DNA of 64,000 nucleotides. Origin: Pseudomonas sp. MUP55 (lineage in GTDB: Bacteria; Pseudomonadota; Gammaproteobacteria; Pseudomonadales; Pseudomonadaceae). Shown here in pieces: positions 51,042-60,819 of this stretch. The position numbers and the translations under genes are program-made. The notes beneath the pieces were generated by a model. The model was not told the DNA's origin. It searched no databases and saw only the letters and a program-made list of their open reading frames with translations. The DNA lies in the NCBI RefSeq assembly GCF_034043515.1, contig NZ_CP138214.1, forward strand, positions 2,728,001 through 2,792,000, written 5' to 3'. How positions within the stretch are numbered: position 1 is the first letter of the stretch; each line of letters starts with the position of its first letter.

Positions 51042-52043
51042 TTAAAGGGCATTCAAACCCTGCAACAGCGCTGCGTGGAAACGGGCCGGTTCTTCCATCT
51101 GCGGCGCATGGCCCAGGCCGTCGAACTCCACCAGGGTTGCATGGGGAATCAGCTTGGCCACTTGCTTGCCCAGTACCTGGTAGTTGCCGATCCTAGCCTT
51201 GACCGCTGGTGGCGCTACATCTTTGCCAATGGCAGTGGTGTCGCTGGTGCCGATCAGCAGCAAGGCGGGCACCTGCAAGTCCTTGAACTCGTAGTACACC
51301 GGCTGGGTGAAGATCATGTCGTAAATCAACGCCGAGTTCCAGGCCACCAAGGTATGCCCAGGCCCCTGGTTGAGGCCGATGAGCATGTCCACCCAGCGCT
51401 CGTATTCGGGCTTCCAGCGCCCCACGTAATAGGTGTCGCGCTCATACTTGCGCACGCCGTCGGCGCTCATTTTCAGCTCGCGTTGATACCACTGGTCAAC
51501 GCTCTGGTGAGGCACGCCCAGAGCCTTCCAGTCTTCCAGGCCGATGGGGTTGACCAGTGCCAGCTGTTCGGTCTGCGCGGGGTACATCAAGGCATAGCGC
51601 GTGGCGAGCATGCCGCCGGTGGAGTGGCCGAGCAGCGTGACTTTTTGAATGCCGAGTTTTTCCAGCAACTGGTGGGTATTGAGCGCCAGTTGCTGAAAGC
51701 TGTACTGGTAATGCTCGGGCTTGCTGGAGGTGCAGAAACCGATCTGGTCTGGCGCGATCACCCGGTAACCGGCGTCGCTCAGGGCTTTGATCGAGCTTTC
51801 CCAGGTGGCGCCGCAGAAGTTCTTGCCGTGCATCAGCACCACGCTGCGCCCGTTGGCCTTGCCTTTGGCCGGCACGTCCATATAGCCCATCTGCAGGTTC
51901 TTGCCCTGGGACTCGAAGCTGAAACGTTCGACCGGGTAGGGGTACTTGAAACCCTCGAGTTCAGGGCCGTAGGTGGCGGCAAACACAGGCGCGGCGCTGG
52001 CGGTGAGCAGGCTGGCGACGCATAGATCTCGGATGGAAGGCAT
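51042..52043 (-). CDS. Exported alpha/beta hydrolase
   Basis: A 333-residue protein with a signal peptide (MPSIRDLCVASLLTASAAPV, cleavage near FAA). Fold motifs are VVLMHGKNFCGATWESSIKA (oxyanion region), LLGHSTGGMLATRYALMYPA with nucleophile Ser141, GTSDTTAIGKD and a terminal DGLGHAPQMEEP with the His. The substrate is not deducible. It lies upstream of the hydroxyacid dehydrogenase gene with a 20-bp gap. Confidence 0.9.
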   Translation of the reverse strand: MPSIRDLCVASLLTASAAPVFAATYGPELEGFKYPYPVERFSFESQGKNLQMGYMDVPAKGKANGRSVVLMHGKNFCGATWESSIKALSDAGYRVIAPDQIGFCTSSKPEHYQYSFQQLALNTHQLLEKLGIQKVTLLGHSTGGMLATRYALMYPAQTEQLALVNPIGLEDWKALGVPHQSVDQWYQRELKMSADGVRKYERDTYYVGRWKPEYERWVDMLIGLNQGPGHTLVAWNSALIYDMIFTQPVYYEFKDLQVPALLLIGTSDTTAIGKDVAPPAVKARIGNYQVLGKQVAKLIPHATLVEFDGLGHAPQMEEPARFHAALLQGLNAL

Positions 52044-52089
52044 GCACGTAAACTCCGGGAAAGATGTCCCGGATGCTGTTGAAGGGAGA

Positions 52090-52527
52090 TTAACGGGGGA
52101 TTAACACCCAGTGCAGGGTCACGGCGGCCAGCACGCCGTAGCGCAGCGCCTTGGCCAGGGTGACCAACAGCAGGAAGCGCCAGAGGGGCTCGCGCATCAC
52201 GCCGGCCACCAGGGTCAACGGGTCGCCGATGATCGGCAGCCAACTGAGCAGCAAGGTCCAATGCCCCCAGCGCGTGTAGTGGCGGCGGGCCTTGTCCAGC
52301 TGCTGGGGGCTGACGGGAAACCAGCGCCGGCCCTTGAAGTGCTCCACCGAGCGGCCCAGCAGCCAGTTGACCACCGAACCCAGCACATTGCCCAGGGTGG
52401 CGATGCCCAGCAACAGCCACAGGCTGTAACGCCCGCTGAGCAGCAGCCCGACCAGCACGGCTTCCGACTGCAAAGGCAACAATGTCGCCGCGCCAAAGGC
52501 GGCGGCGAACAGCCCCAGGTAACCCAT
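52090..52527 (-). CDS. YqaA/DedA-type small membrane protein
   Basis: A 145-residue inner-membrane protein with about four hydrophobic segments: MGYLGLFAAAFGAATLLPLQ, then SEAVLVGLLLSGRYSLWLLL, and LLLSWLPIIGDPLTLVAGVM, typical of YqaA/VTT-fold proteins. A GTG start two codons earlier (52533) is possible, but neither start has a strong RBS. Function is unknown for most members; VTT proteins can act in lipid or ion transport. It lies 46 bp upstream of the hydrolase gene. Confidence 0.8.
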   Translation of the reverse strand: MGYLGLFAAAFGAATLLPLQSEAVLVGLLLSGRYSLWLLLGIATLGNVLGSVVNWLLGRSVEHFKGRRWFPVSPQQLDKARRHYTRWGHWTLLLSWLPIIGDPLTLVAGVMREPLWRFLLLVTLAKALRYGVLAAVTLHWVLIPR

Positions 52528-52664
52528 CAGCACCGGTTGAGGTGCCGATGCGTCGGACGGGCTCGTTGCACAGGGGTTTTCATGGTCGATCTCACTGAAC
52601 GCACGGCATTGGGCAGTAGGGCGGGCATTTTCCCTGATGCGGGTCAGTTAAGCGAGAGAGGGGG

Positions 52665-53120
52665 TCAATCCCGCTGGTTTTCCAGTCGGTGCTTGAGCTG
52701 GTCCAGCGCAATGCGCGAGAGTTCGAGCATGCGTTCATGCAAGGTCACCAGTTGCAGCTCGGTCTCGTACATCAGGACACGCTTGAACACAGTGCCGCCC
52801 TGATGCGCTTGCAGGAAGTAATGCAGCGAGCCGTCGACGGCCAGTGAGGTGAACGCGGTTTTGAACTCGTGGGGGCAGCGGGCGATTTGTACGCGATAAC
52901 TCAGCGGGACGCGGACGCCCAGCAGGTCGATGATTTCGGTGAACCGCGTGCCGACCGGTACCGAGCCGCGGGTGCCGGTGTCGGCGCTGAGGGAGGTGGG
53001 GTGCCATTCGTGCCAGCGGTCGGGCTGGGTGACGTAGTCGTAGACGGCCTCGACCGGGGCCTTGATGAACCGTTCCTGACTGATTCGCTCCAAGCGGACC
53101 GATTGCTCAGTTGCGTGCAT
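52665..53120 (-). CDS. SRPBCC/polyketide-cyclase-like protein
   Basis: A 151-residue START-like protein: MHATEQSVRLERISQERFIK with APVEAVYDYVTQPDRWHEWH near the start and a long C-terminal helix (LHERMLELSRIALDQLKHRL). This fold binds hydrophobic ligands; the ligand is unknown. The upstream region contains AGGAGGTGTGTC before the ATG at 53120. Stands alone between the YqaA-like gene and the chemoreceptor's terminator. Confidence 0.8.
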   Translation of the reverse strand: MHATEQSVRLERISQERFIKAPVEAVYDYVTQPDRWHEWHPTSLSADTGTRGSVPVGTRFTEIIDLLGVRVPLSYRVQIARCPHEFKTAFTSLAVDGSLHYFLQAHQGGTVFKRVLMYETELQLVTLHERMLELSRIALDQLKHRLENQRD

Positions 53121-53172
53121 GACACACCTCCTGTGTGGCGGTTATTACACTAGGAGCTGTGAGAATAGCCCG

Positions 53173-53195
53173 ACTCCCGCGCTTTGCACGGGAGT
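53173..53195 (-). terminator. Hairpin after the dCache chemoreceptor gene
   Basis: ACTCCCG pairs with CGGGAGT around a 9-base loop, about 15 bases past the chemoreceptor stop. The sequence after it on the minus strand is not T-rich. Confidence 0.5.
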
Positions 53196-53209
53196 ATTCA
53201 GGCCTTGGA

Positions 53210-55204
53210 TCAACGCACTTTGAAGCGCCCCATCAAGGCAATCACCCGGCCATTGGCGTCCAGCAGGCTTTGGGTGTTGCTTTGCGTGACATGACCGCTT
53301 TCTACCAACTCTTCAACCATCTGTCGGATTTGCACCATGCTGCGGTTGATCTCTTCGGTCACCGCGCTCTGCTGCTCGGCGGCCGTCGCGATCTGGGTGC
53401 TGAGGTTGTTGATATGGCTGACTGACCCGGCCATCTCATCGAGCCCGGTGTTCACCCGCTCCGTGGCATCGGCTGCCGACTGGCAACTGGCCTGGGTGTT
53501 TTCCATGGCAGCCACCGATGAGCTCACGCCGGTGGTCAGGCGCGCGAGCATTTCGTTGATCTGCGAGGTGCTGGCCTGGGTGCGTGCGGCCAGCGCGCGG
53601 ACCTCGTCGGCCACCACCGCAAAACCACGGCCTTGTTCGCCGGCCCGCGCCGCTTCAATCGCGGCGTTGAGCGCCAACAGGTTGGTCTGGCCGGCAATGG
53701 CGCCGATCACGCCGAGGGTTTCCGTGATACGCGCGGCGTCCTGGCGCATGTTCTCAACGGTGTGGGTGGCGCTGGCAACCTCACCGATCAAGGCGCTGAC
53801 ACTGGTGGAGGCTTCGCCCACCACCACGCGGGAGCGGTCGGCGTGTTCGTTGGCGCGTTGGGTGAAGGCAGCTGTTTCAGCGGCGTTTTGCGCGACGGTG
53901 TCGGCGGTGGAGCTCATTTCGGTGATGGCGGTCACCGTCTGGTCCGTTTCCGAGGCATGGCGCAACAGGATCTGATTGGTGTGCGCCGAGGTTTGCTGCA
54001 GTTGCGCAAGGCCCGAGGACATGGCGCCAGTGGCCTGGGTCACTTCGCCGATCATGTCTTGCAGGTAGACGATAAAGCGGTTCACCGAGTGGCCAATGGC
54101 GCCCAGTTCGTCTTCGGCGCGGATGGTGATGCGTCGCGTGAGGTCGGCGTCGCCGGCAGACAGCGCGTCGATGTTGCCCTTCAGCGCTTTCATGCGCTGG
54201 ACCAGTTTGCGAATGGCATACGCCGCCAGCAGCACCAGCAGGATCACCATCGGGATTTGCAGCAGCGCCAGGCTGCCGAGCACGTCATTGCGCTGGGCGG
54301 TGATCAGCGAAGTGGGCAGGGCGGTCGCCAGGAACCACGGGGTGCCCTCGATCGGGCGCATATAGAAGGTGCTGGCCACGCCCTGATTGTCGAACTCAGC
54401 GCGTTGCAGGGCCTGGTCGCGATGGGCGAGGGCTTTGCTGATCTGGGCGGCGAAGGCCGAGGTGCCGGTCAGTTCGCTGATGTTCTTCAACACCACCGGG
54501 CTGCTGATGCGCGAGCTGTTGCTGATGATCTTGCCGTCGCCTTCGACGATCAGCATTTGCCCGCCGATGTCTTTTTCCTTGCTGGCCACCAGGTCATTGA
54601 AAAAACCCAGGGTCACGTCGATGGTCGCCACGCCATAGGCGGCGCCGTCCCGCTGGATTGCCATGGCGCAGTTGGTGCGCGGTTCCTGGCTGGCGTCGTC
54701 CTTGTAGGCCGCGGCCCAGGCGCATTGGCCACGGGGCGAGGCGAGGCCGCCCTTGTACCAGCTCTGGTCGTAATAGTTGGGCGCCGCGTCACTGTTCCAG
54801 AAGGTGTTGACCGCCAGCTTGCCCGAAGCATCGCGGTGCCAGAACGTGCTGTGCTTGTTGCGCCCAGGCGTGCGCTGATTGGGCAGCGGCCAGATACCGC
54901 CGCCGAACACTTTGAGCTCGCCGTACTGGTCGACCAGGCCGGGCAGCACCTTGTCGATAGCGTCGCTGTCGAGCAACGGAATGGTTTGGGTGATGGTGCG
55001 TTGCTGGGCCTGAACCTTGTTCAGCTCCCCCTGGATCTGTCCGGCCACTTCGCCGACGCGGTTGAGTACCACCTGTTCTTCGGTGTCTTGCAGCTTGGGC
55101 GCGACCAACTGGCCGATGCCGACGACGGTCAACACCAATAACACCAGGACGAACAGCACCAGGAACAGGGTATAGCGGGCTTGGATGGAGCGCAGTGGGG
55201 GCAT
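53210..55204 (-). CDS. dCache-domain methyl-accepting chemotaxis protein
   Basis: A 664-residue chemoreceptor. A membrane helix at about 11-33 ([20 protein letters not shown]) is followed by a periplasmic sensor of about 270 residues in the dCache family, including [20 protein letters not shown] and [21 protein letters not shown] second helix ([20 protein letters not shown]), a HAMP domain and the signalling hairpin follow ([20 protein letters not shown]). The C-terminus (GRFKVR) carries no CheR tether. The ligand cannot be read; dCache receptors often bind amino acids or polyamines. Confidence 0.92.
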   Translation of the reverse strand: MPPLRSIQARYTLFLVLFVLVLLVLTVVGIGQLVAPKLQDTEEQVVLNRVGEVAGQIQGELNKVQAQQRTITQTIPLLDSDAIDKVLPGLVDQYGELKVFGGGIWPLPNQRTPGRNKHSTFWHRDASGKLAVNTFWNSDAAPNYYDQSWYKGGLASPRGQCAWAAAYKDDASQEPRTNCAMAIQRDGAAYGVATIDVTLGFFNDLVASKEKDIGGQMLIVEGDGKIISNSSRISSPVVLKNISELTGTSAFAAQISKALAHRDQALQRAEFDNQGVASTFYMRPIEGTPWFLATALPTSLITAQRNDVLGSLALLQIPMVILLVLLAAYAIRKLVQRMKALKGNIDALSAGDADLTRRITIRAEDELGAIGHSVNRFIVYLQDMIGEVTQATGAMSSGLAQLQQTSAHTNQILLRHASETDQTVTAITEMSSTADTVAQNAAETAAFTQRANEHADRSRVVVGEASTSVSALIGEVASATHTVENMRQDAARITETLGVIGAIAGQTNLLALNAAIEAARAGEQGRGFAVVADEVRALAARTQASTSQINEMLARLTTGVSSSVAAMENTQASCQSAADATERVNTGLDEMAGSVSHINNLSTQIATAAEQQSAVTEEINRSMVQIRQMVEELVESGHVTQSNTQSLLDANGRVIALMGRFKVR

Positions 55205-55337
55205 GGGGCCGTCCTTACGAAGCGTTATTGTCGACGCGGCTTTTTTAGAGCTTCGTAGGGCTATCGGCTTGGAAGCAGCCAGCTTTAGGTACGTACGTGC
55301 AAAGAAAATGCGGGCGCCGGGGCGCGGCGCCGCAGGG

Positions 55338-56333
55338 TCAGATGTCCAGCATGGCCATGACTTCTTCGGGGTAGCGCAGGCCGGCGGTTGCGTGGGCCGG
55401 GAAGATCGCGGCCAGTGACGCCAGTTCGGCCGGGCTGAGGCTGACCGACACGGCCGCCACGTTTTCTTCCAGGTATTTGCGTTGCTTGGTGCCCGGGATC
55501 GGCACGATGTAGTCGCCTTGAGCCAATACCCAGGTCAGCGCCAGTTGACCGGCCGTTACGCCTTTATCGGCTGCCAGCGCTTGCACCTGTGCGACCCGTT
55601 GCAGGTTCTTCGCAAAATTCTCGCCCTGAAAGCGCGGGTTGAAACGCCGGTAGTCCTCGGCATCGAAATCTTCCGGGCTTTTCAGTGCGCCGGTCAGAAA
55701 ACCCCGGCCCAACGGGCTGTAAGGCACGAAGGCGATGCCCAGGCGCTGGCAGGCGGCGAGGCAGCCGTTGTCTTCCTGGTCGCGACTCCACAGCGAATAC
55801 TCACTTTGCAGGGCGCTGATAGGGTGAACCTTGTGCGCCCGCTCCAGGGTGGCGGCCGATGCTTCGCTCAGGCCCAGGTAGCGCACCTTGCCCTGTTTCA
55901 CCAGTTCGGCCATGGCGCCGACGGTTTCTTCGATGGCCACCTCGGGGTCGATGCGGTGCTGGTAGTACAGGTCCAGGGTTTCAATGCCCAGGCGTTGCAG
56001 CGTGCCGTCGATGGAGGCGCGCACGTATTCCGGACGCCCACACACGCCGCGCAGCGCGGGGTTTGCCGGGTCGCGCAGGATGCCGAACTTGCTGGCCAGG
56101 AACACCTGGTCGCGCTTGCCGGCGATGGCCTTGCCGATCAATTGCTCATTGGTGTGGGGGCCGTACATGTCGGCGGTGTCGAGAAAGTTGACGCCGAGCT
56201 CCAGGGCGCGGTGCAGGGTGGCGATGGCCTCCGTGGAGTCCAGGCCCGGCGTGTAGAAGTCGCTCATGCCCATGCAGCCGAGGCCGATGGCGGAGACGTG
56301 GGGGCCGTTTTTACCGAGTTGGCGAGTGTGCAT
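55338..56333 (-). CDS. Aldo/keto reductase
   Basis: A 331-residue NADPH-dependent reductase. It starts [20 protein letters not shown] and has catalytic Tyr in [14 protein letters not shown], Lys in FLASKFGI and His in [11 protein letters not shown], then [17 protein letters not shown] and [15 protein letters not shown]. It belongs to the AKR13-like group. ATG 56333 follows AAGGAGCACCACC; the frame open to 56408 was not used. Divergent from the LysR gene at 56444, which probably regulates it. Confidence 0.93.
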   Translation of the reverse strand: MHTRQLGKNGPHVSAIGLGCMGMSDFYTPGLDSTEAIATLHRALELGVNFLDTADMYGPHTNEQLIGKAIAGKRDQVFLASKFGILRDPANPALRGVCGRPEYVRASIDGTLQRLGIETLDLYYQHRIDPEVAIEETVGAMAELVKQGKVRYLGLSEASAATLERAHKVHPISALQSEYSLWSRDQEDNGCLAACQRLGIAFVPYSPLGRGFLTGALKSPEDFDAEDYRRFNPRFQGENFAKNLQRVAQVQALAADKGVTAGQLALTWVLAQGDYIVPIPGTKQRKYLEENVAAVSVSLSPAELASLAAIFPAHATAGLRYPEEVMAMLDI

Positions 56334-56443
56334 GGTGGTGCTCCTTGGTTGAGGCGTGCATTGTCGCGCTCGACAAAACCTGGATAAACCGGCTAAAAGC
56401 ACTATCACTATTTGTAAAATCTAAACAATCTCCGGGGTGAACC

Positions 56444-57355
56444 GTGGACCGTTTCAATGCCATGCGCGTCTTCACCCGAATCGTAGAGCTCGGCGGTTTT
56501 GCCAAGGCGGCAGACAGCCTGCAACTGCCGCGCGCTTCGGTGACGATCCTGATCAAGCAACTGGAGGCCCACCTCGGCGTGCAACTGCTGCAGCGCACCA
56601 CACGCCAGGTCAGCCCGACCCTGGACGGCGCGGCGTACTATCAGCGTTGCGTGCAGTTGCTGACGGACCTTGAGGAAACCGAGGCGGTGTTCTCCTCGCG
56701 CCGGCAAAACCCACGCGGCACCTTGAGCATCGATATGCCATCGGGCATCGGCCGTTTGATCGTGATCCCGGCGCTGCCGACGTTCACCGCGCTGTACCCG
56801 CAGATCGAGCTGGATATTGGCCTCAATGACCGCCCAGTGGATTTGATCCGTGAAGGGGTCGATTGCGTACTGCGCGGTGGCCCGGCGCTGGACGAATCGC
56901 TGGTGGCGCGACCGCTGGCGATGATGCACCAGTTGACGCTGGCCAGCCCCGCGTACCTGCAGCGCAGGGGCATGCCCGCCAGCCTGGACGACCTGGATCG
57001 GCACCAGATGATCGAATACGTCTCCAGCGCCAGCGGCAAGCGCTTTGGCCTGGAATTCCAGATCGGCACCCAAATGCGCACGCTGAACTTGGCGAAGGTG
57101 GTCGCGGTGAACAGTTCCGACGGGTATTTCGCCGCCTGTGAAGCCGGTTACGGGCTGATCCAGGCCCCGCATTACCACGCCATGAAGCAACTGGCCGAGG
57201 GCACGCTGGTGGAGGTGCTGCCGCAAGTGGCGGTGCCGAACATGGCGCTGACCGCGCTGTACCCCCCCCATCGACAGTTGTCCCAGCGGGTACGGGTGTT
57301 TGTCGACTGGCTGGTGAAGCTGTGCGCCGAGCCGGGCAACGGTTTGCGCCGCTAG
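56444..57355 (+). CDS. LysR-family regulator of the aldo/keto reductase gene
   Basis: A 303-residue LysR protein: MDRFNAMRVFTRIVELGGFA, KAADSLQLPRASVTILIKQL. The start is GTG at 56444; the next Met (NAM, residue 7) is an alternative. It is divergent from the reductase gene across 110 bp. Its last 4 bases overlap the stop of the convergent AraC gene. Confidence 0.9.
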   Translation: MDRFNAMRVFTRIVELGGFAKAADSLQLPRASVTILIKQLEAHLGVQLLQRTTRQVSPTLDGAAYYQRCVQLLTDLEETEAVFSSRRQNPRGTLSIDMPSGIGRLIVIPALPTFTALYPQIELDIGLNDRPVDLIREGVDCVLRGGPALDESLVARPLAMMHQLTLASPAYLQRRGMPASLDDLDRHQMIEYVSSASGKRFGLEFQIGTQMRTLNLAKVVAVNSSDGYFAACEAGYGLIQAPHYHAMKQLAEGTLVEVLPQVAVPNMALTALYPPHRQLSQRVRVFVDWLVKLCAEPGNGLRR

Positions 57356-58254
57356 CTTTGTGCGCGACGATAGGCCCCCGGTTGCTGCCCGGTGACTTTA
57401 TGAAAGGCCCGGGTAAACGCCGCCACCGATTGATAACCCACCGCCAGCGATACATCCGCCACGGTCTGGTCCGTCTTGAACAACTGGCAGGCGTGGCGCA
57501 TGCGCATCATCAACAGCACCTGGCCCGGTGACTGCCCGCACAGTTCATTGAACCGCTTGAAAAACGCCGAGCGTGACAGCCCGGTGCAGGCGGCCATGCT
57601 TTCCAGCGTCCAGTTCTCGGCCGGGCGTGCGATCAACTGCTCCAGCAAATTGGAAAATGCCGGTTGCCGACCGAGTGCCGCCAGGCCGCCCAATTCGGTG
57701 TTATCGAGCACTTGTTGGCGCAACACATACAGAAACAGCAGATGGCACAGCCGTTCGAGCAAGGCCGAAGAGGGCGCGGGCAGGCGCTCGCACTCCTGCA
57801 GGATCAGTTCGAACAGATTGCGCGCGGCGGTCAACGACGGGTCACCGGCGCGCAGGATGATCCAGGCGGGCAGGCTGTCGACTATCATCGCCGACAGCCC
57901 GGACTGGAAATCGAAGAAGCCGCAGACCAGGCCCACCCCGTCCGTAGCATTGCTGTCGAGCGCCAGCATCGGGCGGCGCGGGCATTGTTGGGCGCCTGCT
58001 GCGGTGTCTGCGCCGGAGAGCCGATAGGGCAGGTCGCGCAGCAGGAACACGGCATCGCCGTTGTCGAGGAAGTGCGCCGGTTGGCCGTCGATATGCAGCC
58101 AGCACTGGCCTTGTACGATCAGATGAAAACTCGCACGCGCCAGGCCATGGGTGCTTGCGTGCCAATCGCCGCAATAGCGACCGACGTGAAACAGGCTGGT
58201 GTTCAGTTCGAGGCTGTCTAATAACCAATCGACAAGTGCACTGGACGAATTCAT
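57352..58254 (-). CDS. AraC-family regulator with cupin sensor
   Basis: A 300-residue regulator of the cupin-6/AraC type. Residues 1-180 form the cupin (ASFHLIVQGQCWLHIDGQPA; HFLDNGDAVFLLRDLPYRLS). The C-terminal part has two helix-turn-helices (TLESMAACTGLSRSAFFKRF; TVADVSLAVGYQSVAAFTRA). It is divergent from the CMD/ABC operon at 58357 and probably its activator or repressor. Confidence 0.9.
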   Translation of the reverse strand: MNSSSALVDWLLDSLELNTSLFHVGRYCGDWHASTHGLARASFHLIVQGQCWLHIDGQPAHFLDNGDAVFLLRDLPYRLSGADTAAGAQQCPRRPMLALDSNATDGVGLVCGFFDFQSGLSAMIVDSLPAWIILRAGDPSLTAARNLFELILQECERLPAPSSALLERLCHLLFLYVLRQQVLDNTELGGLAALGRQPAFSNLLEQLIARPAENWTLESMAACTGLSRSAFFKRFNELCGQSPGQVLLMMRMRHACQLFKTDQTVADVSLAVGYQSVAAFTRAFHKVTGQQPGAYRRAQS

Positions 58255-58356
58255 CTAATGAAAAGACTCTAGAGCAAGTAATCGCTACTTTAGCCTATTG
58301 AGGGGTTTTTTTATAACCAACAGACTGGAGCGACTCACCCATGAGGAGACCACTCC

Positions 58357-58917
58357 ATGTCCCGTGTACCGCTGCTCACCCCTGAAACCGCGCCGGAAGC
58401 GGCCAAGCCCTTCCTGGAAAACGCGCTGAAGACCTCGGGGTTCATTCCCAACCTGCTCGCCGTACTGGCCAATGCCCCTGCGGCGCTGGAAACCTATGTC
58501 ACCGTGTCCGGCCTGAATGCCAAGTCAGCCTTGAGCCTGGCTGATCGTGAAGTGGTGCAACTGATTGCCGCCACCCAACACGGTTGCGATTTCTGTGTGG
58601 CCGGGCACACCGCCGTGGCACGTAACAAAGCCAAGCTGCCCGAAGAAGTCATCGAGGCGCTGCGCCAGCGCGGTGAGTTGCCCGATGCCCGCTATGAGAC
58701 ACTCGCCGCGTTTACCCGTGAAGTGATCGCCACCCGTGGCGATGTCAGCGATGCTGGCTATGACGCGTTCCGCGCCGCCGGCTACACCGACGGGCAGGCG
58801 CTGGAGGTTATTCTGGGGGTCAGCCTGGCCACGTTGTGCAACTTCGCCAACGTGTTTGCGCGCACGCCGTTGAACCCGGAACTGGCGCAGTACCGTTGGG
58901 AACAACGGGCGAGCTGA
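58357..58917 (+). CDS. AhpD-like carboxymuconolactone decarboxylase family protein
   Basis: A 186-residue protein of the CMD/AhpD family with the redox pair in ATQHGCDFCVAGHTAVARN (CxxC plus His), so peroxidase-type activity is possible. It starts MSRVPLLTPETAPEAAKPFL after GAGGAGACCACTCC. It is the first gene of a five-gene operon, followed 40 bp later by the dehydrogenase-like gene. The AraC gene is divergent. Confidence 0.9.
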   Translation: MSRVPLLTPETAPEAAKPFLENALKTSGFIPNLLAVLANAPAALETYVTVSGLNAKSALSLADREVVQLIAATQHGCDFCVAGHTAVARNKAKLPEEVIEALRQRGELPDARYETLAAFTREVIATRGDVSDAGYDAFRAAGYTDGQALEVILGVSLATLCNFANVFARTPLNPELAQYRWEQRAS

Positions 58918-58957
58918 ATCGGCGCGGGTCCACCTGTAGGAACAAGGAGAAACACAC

Positions 58958-60019
58958 ATGCTTGACCCACTCTTGAGCCGATGGCTCGATGTTCAAGCGC
59001 AGGCCCTGGACGTGGGCAGTTGCGATCCACAGGAAGTGCTGCCACGGCTGGCAGAAGCCAATATATTGCGCATCGGCGTGCCCAAGGCCCTTGGCGGCCT
59101 GGGCGGCGACGTGACCGGTGCCGTGGACGCCATCGCCCATGTCGCCAGCCATTCCCTGGCGGCGGCGTTCGTTTGCTGGGGCCAGCGTTCCTTTATCGAA
59201 TACCTGCTGCAAAGCCCCAACGCGCGGCTGCGCGAGCAACTGCTGCCGGACTTGATCAGCGGCAGGCTGGCCGGTGCCACCGGGCTGTCGAATGCGATGA
59301 AGTTTTTGTCCGGCATCGAGGCGCTGCAGATCAGCGCCGAGCCCACCGATCACGGCTGGACCCTCAACGGTCGCCTGCATTGGGTGACCAACCTGCGCAA
59401 GAGTGGCTTCGTCGCCGCTGCGGCCATCGAACACGCCGGGGGCGGCGCGCCGTTTATCCTGGCCATTCCGGATTCGGTGGCCGGCTTGCAGCGCTCCCGT
59501 GACCTGGAGTTGCTCGGCTTGCAATCGAGCAATACCGCCGCCCTCGGTCTGGAAGGCGTGGAGCTGAGCCGCGACTGGCTGCTGCACGAAGACGCGCGGC
59601 AGTTCCTGCCCGCCGTACGCCCGGCGTTCCTGGGCTTGCAGTGCGGTATGTCGATCGGGCTAGCCCGCCGTTCCCTGGCGGAGGTGGCCCATCACCTGGG
59701 CGCGTTGCGCACCGTGTTGCGTGACGAACTCGAAGCGCTGCGCGTGACCCTGGATCACCTGGTCAGCGAACTCAAGAATGGCCTGCTGGCCGGGCGGTTC
59801 GCCGCTGAGCCGGTGCCGTTGTTCAAGCTGCGCATCGCCCTGGCCGAAACCGCGGCCAGCGCCGTGCAGCTGGAGTTGCAGGCCAGCGGCGGCAAGGCCT
59901 ACCTCACCGCCCATGGCAGCGGCTTTGCCAGGCGCTGGCGCGAATCGGCGTTCGTGCCCATCGTCACGCCCAGCCTGGTGCAACTGCGGACCGAGCTGCA
60001 ACGCCAGGCCAACCTATGA
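58958..60019 (+). CDS. Acyl-CoA dehydrogenase/flavin monooxygenase-like enzyme
   Basis: A 353-residue member of the acyl-CoA dehydrogenase superfamily, with GVPKALGGLGGDVTGAVDAI near the start, AGATGLSNAMKFLSG and LNGRLHWVTNLRKSGFVAAA in the middle, and a helical C-terminal domain. Beside an SsuABC-like transporter, a DszC- or SfnC-like oxygenase acting on an organosulfur or related substrate is an attractive guess, but the sequence does not settle it. RBS is AAGGAGAAACACAC. Its stop overlaps the ATPase start by 4 bp. Confidence 0.8.
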   Translation: MLDPLLSRWLDVQAQALDVGSCDPQEVLPRLAEANILRIGVPKALGGLGGDVTGAVDAIAHVASHSLAAAFVCWGQRSFIEYLLQSPNARLREQLLPDLISGRLAGATGLSNAMKFLSGIEALQISAEPTDHGWTLNGRLHWVTNLRKSGFVAAAAIEHAGGGAPFILAIPDSVAGLQRSRDLELLGLQSSNTAALGLEGVELSRDWLLHEDARQFLPAVRPAFLGLQCGMSIGLARRSLAEVAHHLGALRTVLRDELEALRVTLDHLVSELKNGLLAGRFAAEPVPLFKLRIALAETAASAVQLELQASGGKAYLTAHGSGFARRWRESAFVPIVTPSLVQLRTELQRQANL

Positions 60020-60819
60020 CCCCGTCGGTATTGACGGCCCAGGGTGTGTGCCTGGGGTATGCCAGCGGCCCGGTATTGGAAGGCTTCGACCTGCAGTTGC
60101 AGCCCGGCGAAGTGGTGTCGATCCTCGGTCCCAGCGGCGTGGGCAAGTCCAGCCTGTTGCGCGTGCTGGCCGGCTTGCAGGCGCCTCAGGCTGGCCGCGT
60201 AAGCGTGCTGGGTGAACCGCTGAGTGGCCCGCATCCACGGGTGGCGGTGGCGTTTCAGGACCCCAGCCTGCTGCCCTGGCTGAACCTGGAAAAGAATGTC
60301 GCCTTCGGCCTGGATTTCGCCCGGCAACCGCACCTTGGCAGCGAAGAACGCCGCCAGCGTGTGGACCATGCGATTGCCGCTGTAGGCCTGGAACACGCCC
60401 GTCATCAATTCCCCGCGCAGTTGTCCGGCGGCATGGCCCAGCGCACCGCGTTGGCCCGCTGCCTGGCCCGCCAGCCACAGGTGCTGCTGCTGGATGAGCC
60501 GTTCGGCGCGCTGGACGAAGTGACCCGCGCCGATATGCAGCACCTGTTGCTCAAGGTCAACCGCGAGCAGGGCTCGGCGGCGGTGTTGATCACCCACGAC
60601 ATCGACGAAGCGCTGCTGTTGTCCGACCGCATTCTGCTGCTGGGCAACCGCCCGGCACGCACCCTCGGTGAATGGCATATTGACCTGCCGCAACCGCGTG
60701 AGGAGCAGGTCGAAGCCATTGGCGCGCTGCGCATCGAGATTCTCAAAACCTTACGGCAGGCGAGCCGCCCTCAACCCAACCCCCTTGAACAACTGGAGCC
60801 TAGCCATGTGCCTGGATGA
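60016..60819 (+). CDS. ABC transporter ATPase, SsuB/TauB type
   Basis: A 267-residue ATPase: Walker A in LGPSGVGKSSLLRVLAG, Q-loop AVAFQDPSLLPWLNLEKNV, signature LSGGMAQRTALARCLAR, Walker B VLLLDEPFGALDE and the H-loop LITHDIDEAL. It energises uptake through the permease encoded at 62002. The start overlaps the previous stop by 4 bp and the end overlaps the binding-protein gene by 14 bp. Confidence 0.95.
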   Translation: MTPSVLTAQGVCLGYASGPVLEGFDLQLQPGEVVSILGPSGVGKSSLLRVLAGLQAPQAGRVSVLGEPLSGPHPRVAVAFQDPSLLPWLNLEKNVAFGLDFARQPHLGSEERRQRVDHAIAAVGLEHARHQFPAQLSGGMAQRTALARCLARQPQVLLLDEPFGALDEVTRADMQHLLLKVNREQGSAAVLITHDIDEALLLSDRILLLGNRPARTLGEWHIDLPQPREEQVEAIGALRIEILKTLRQASRPQPNPLEQLEPSHVPG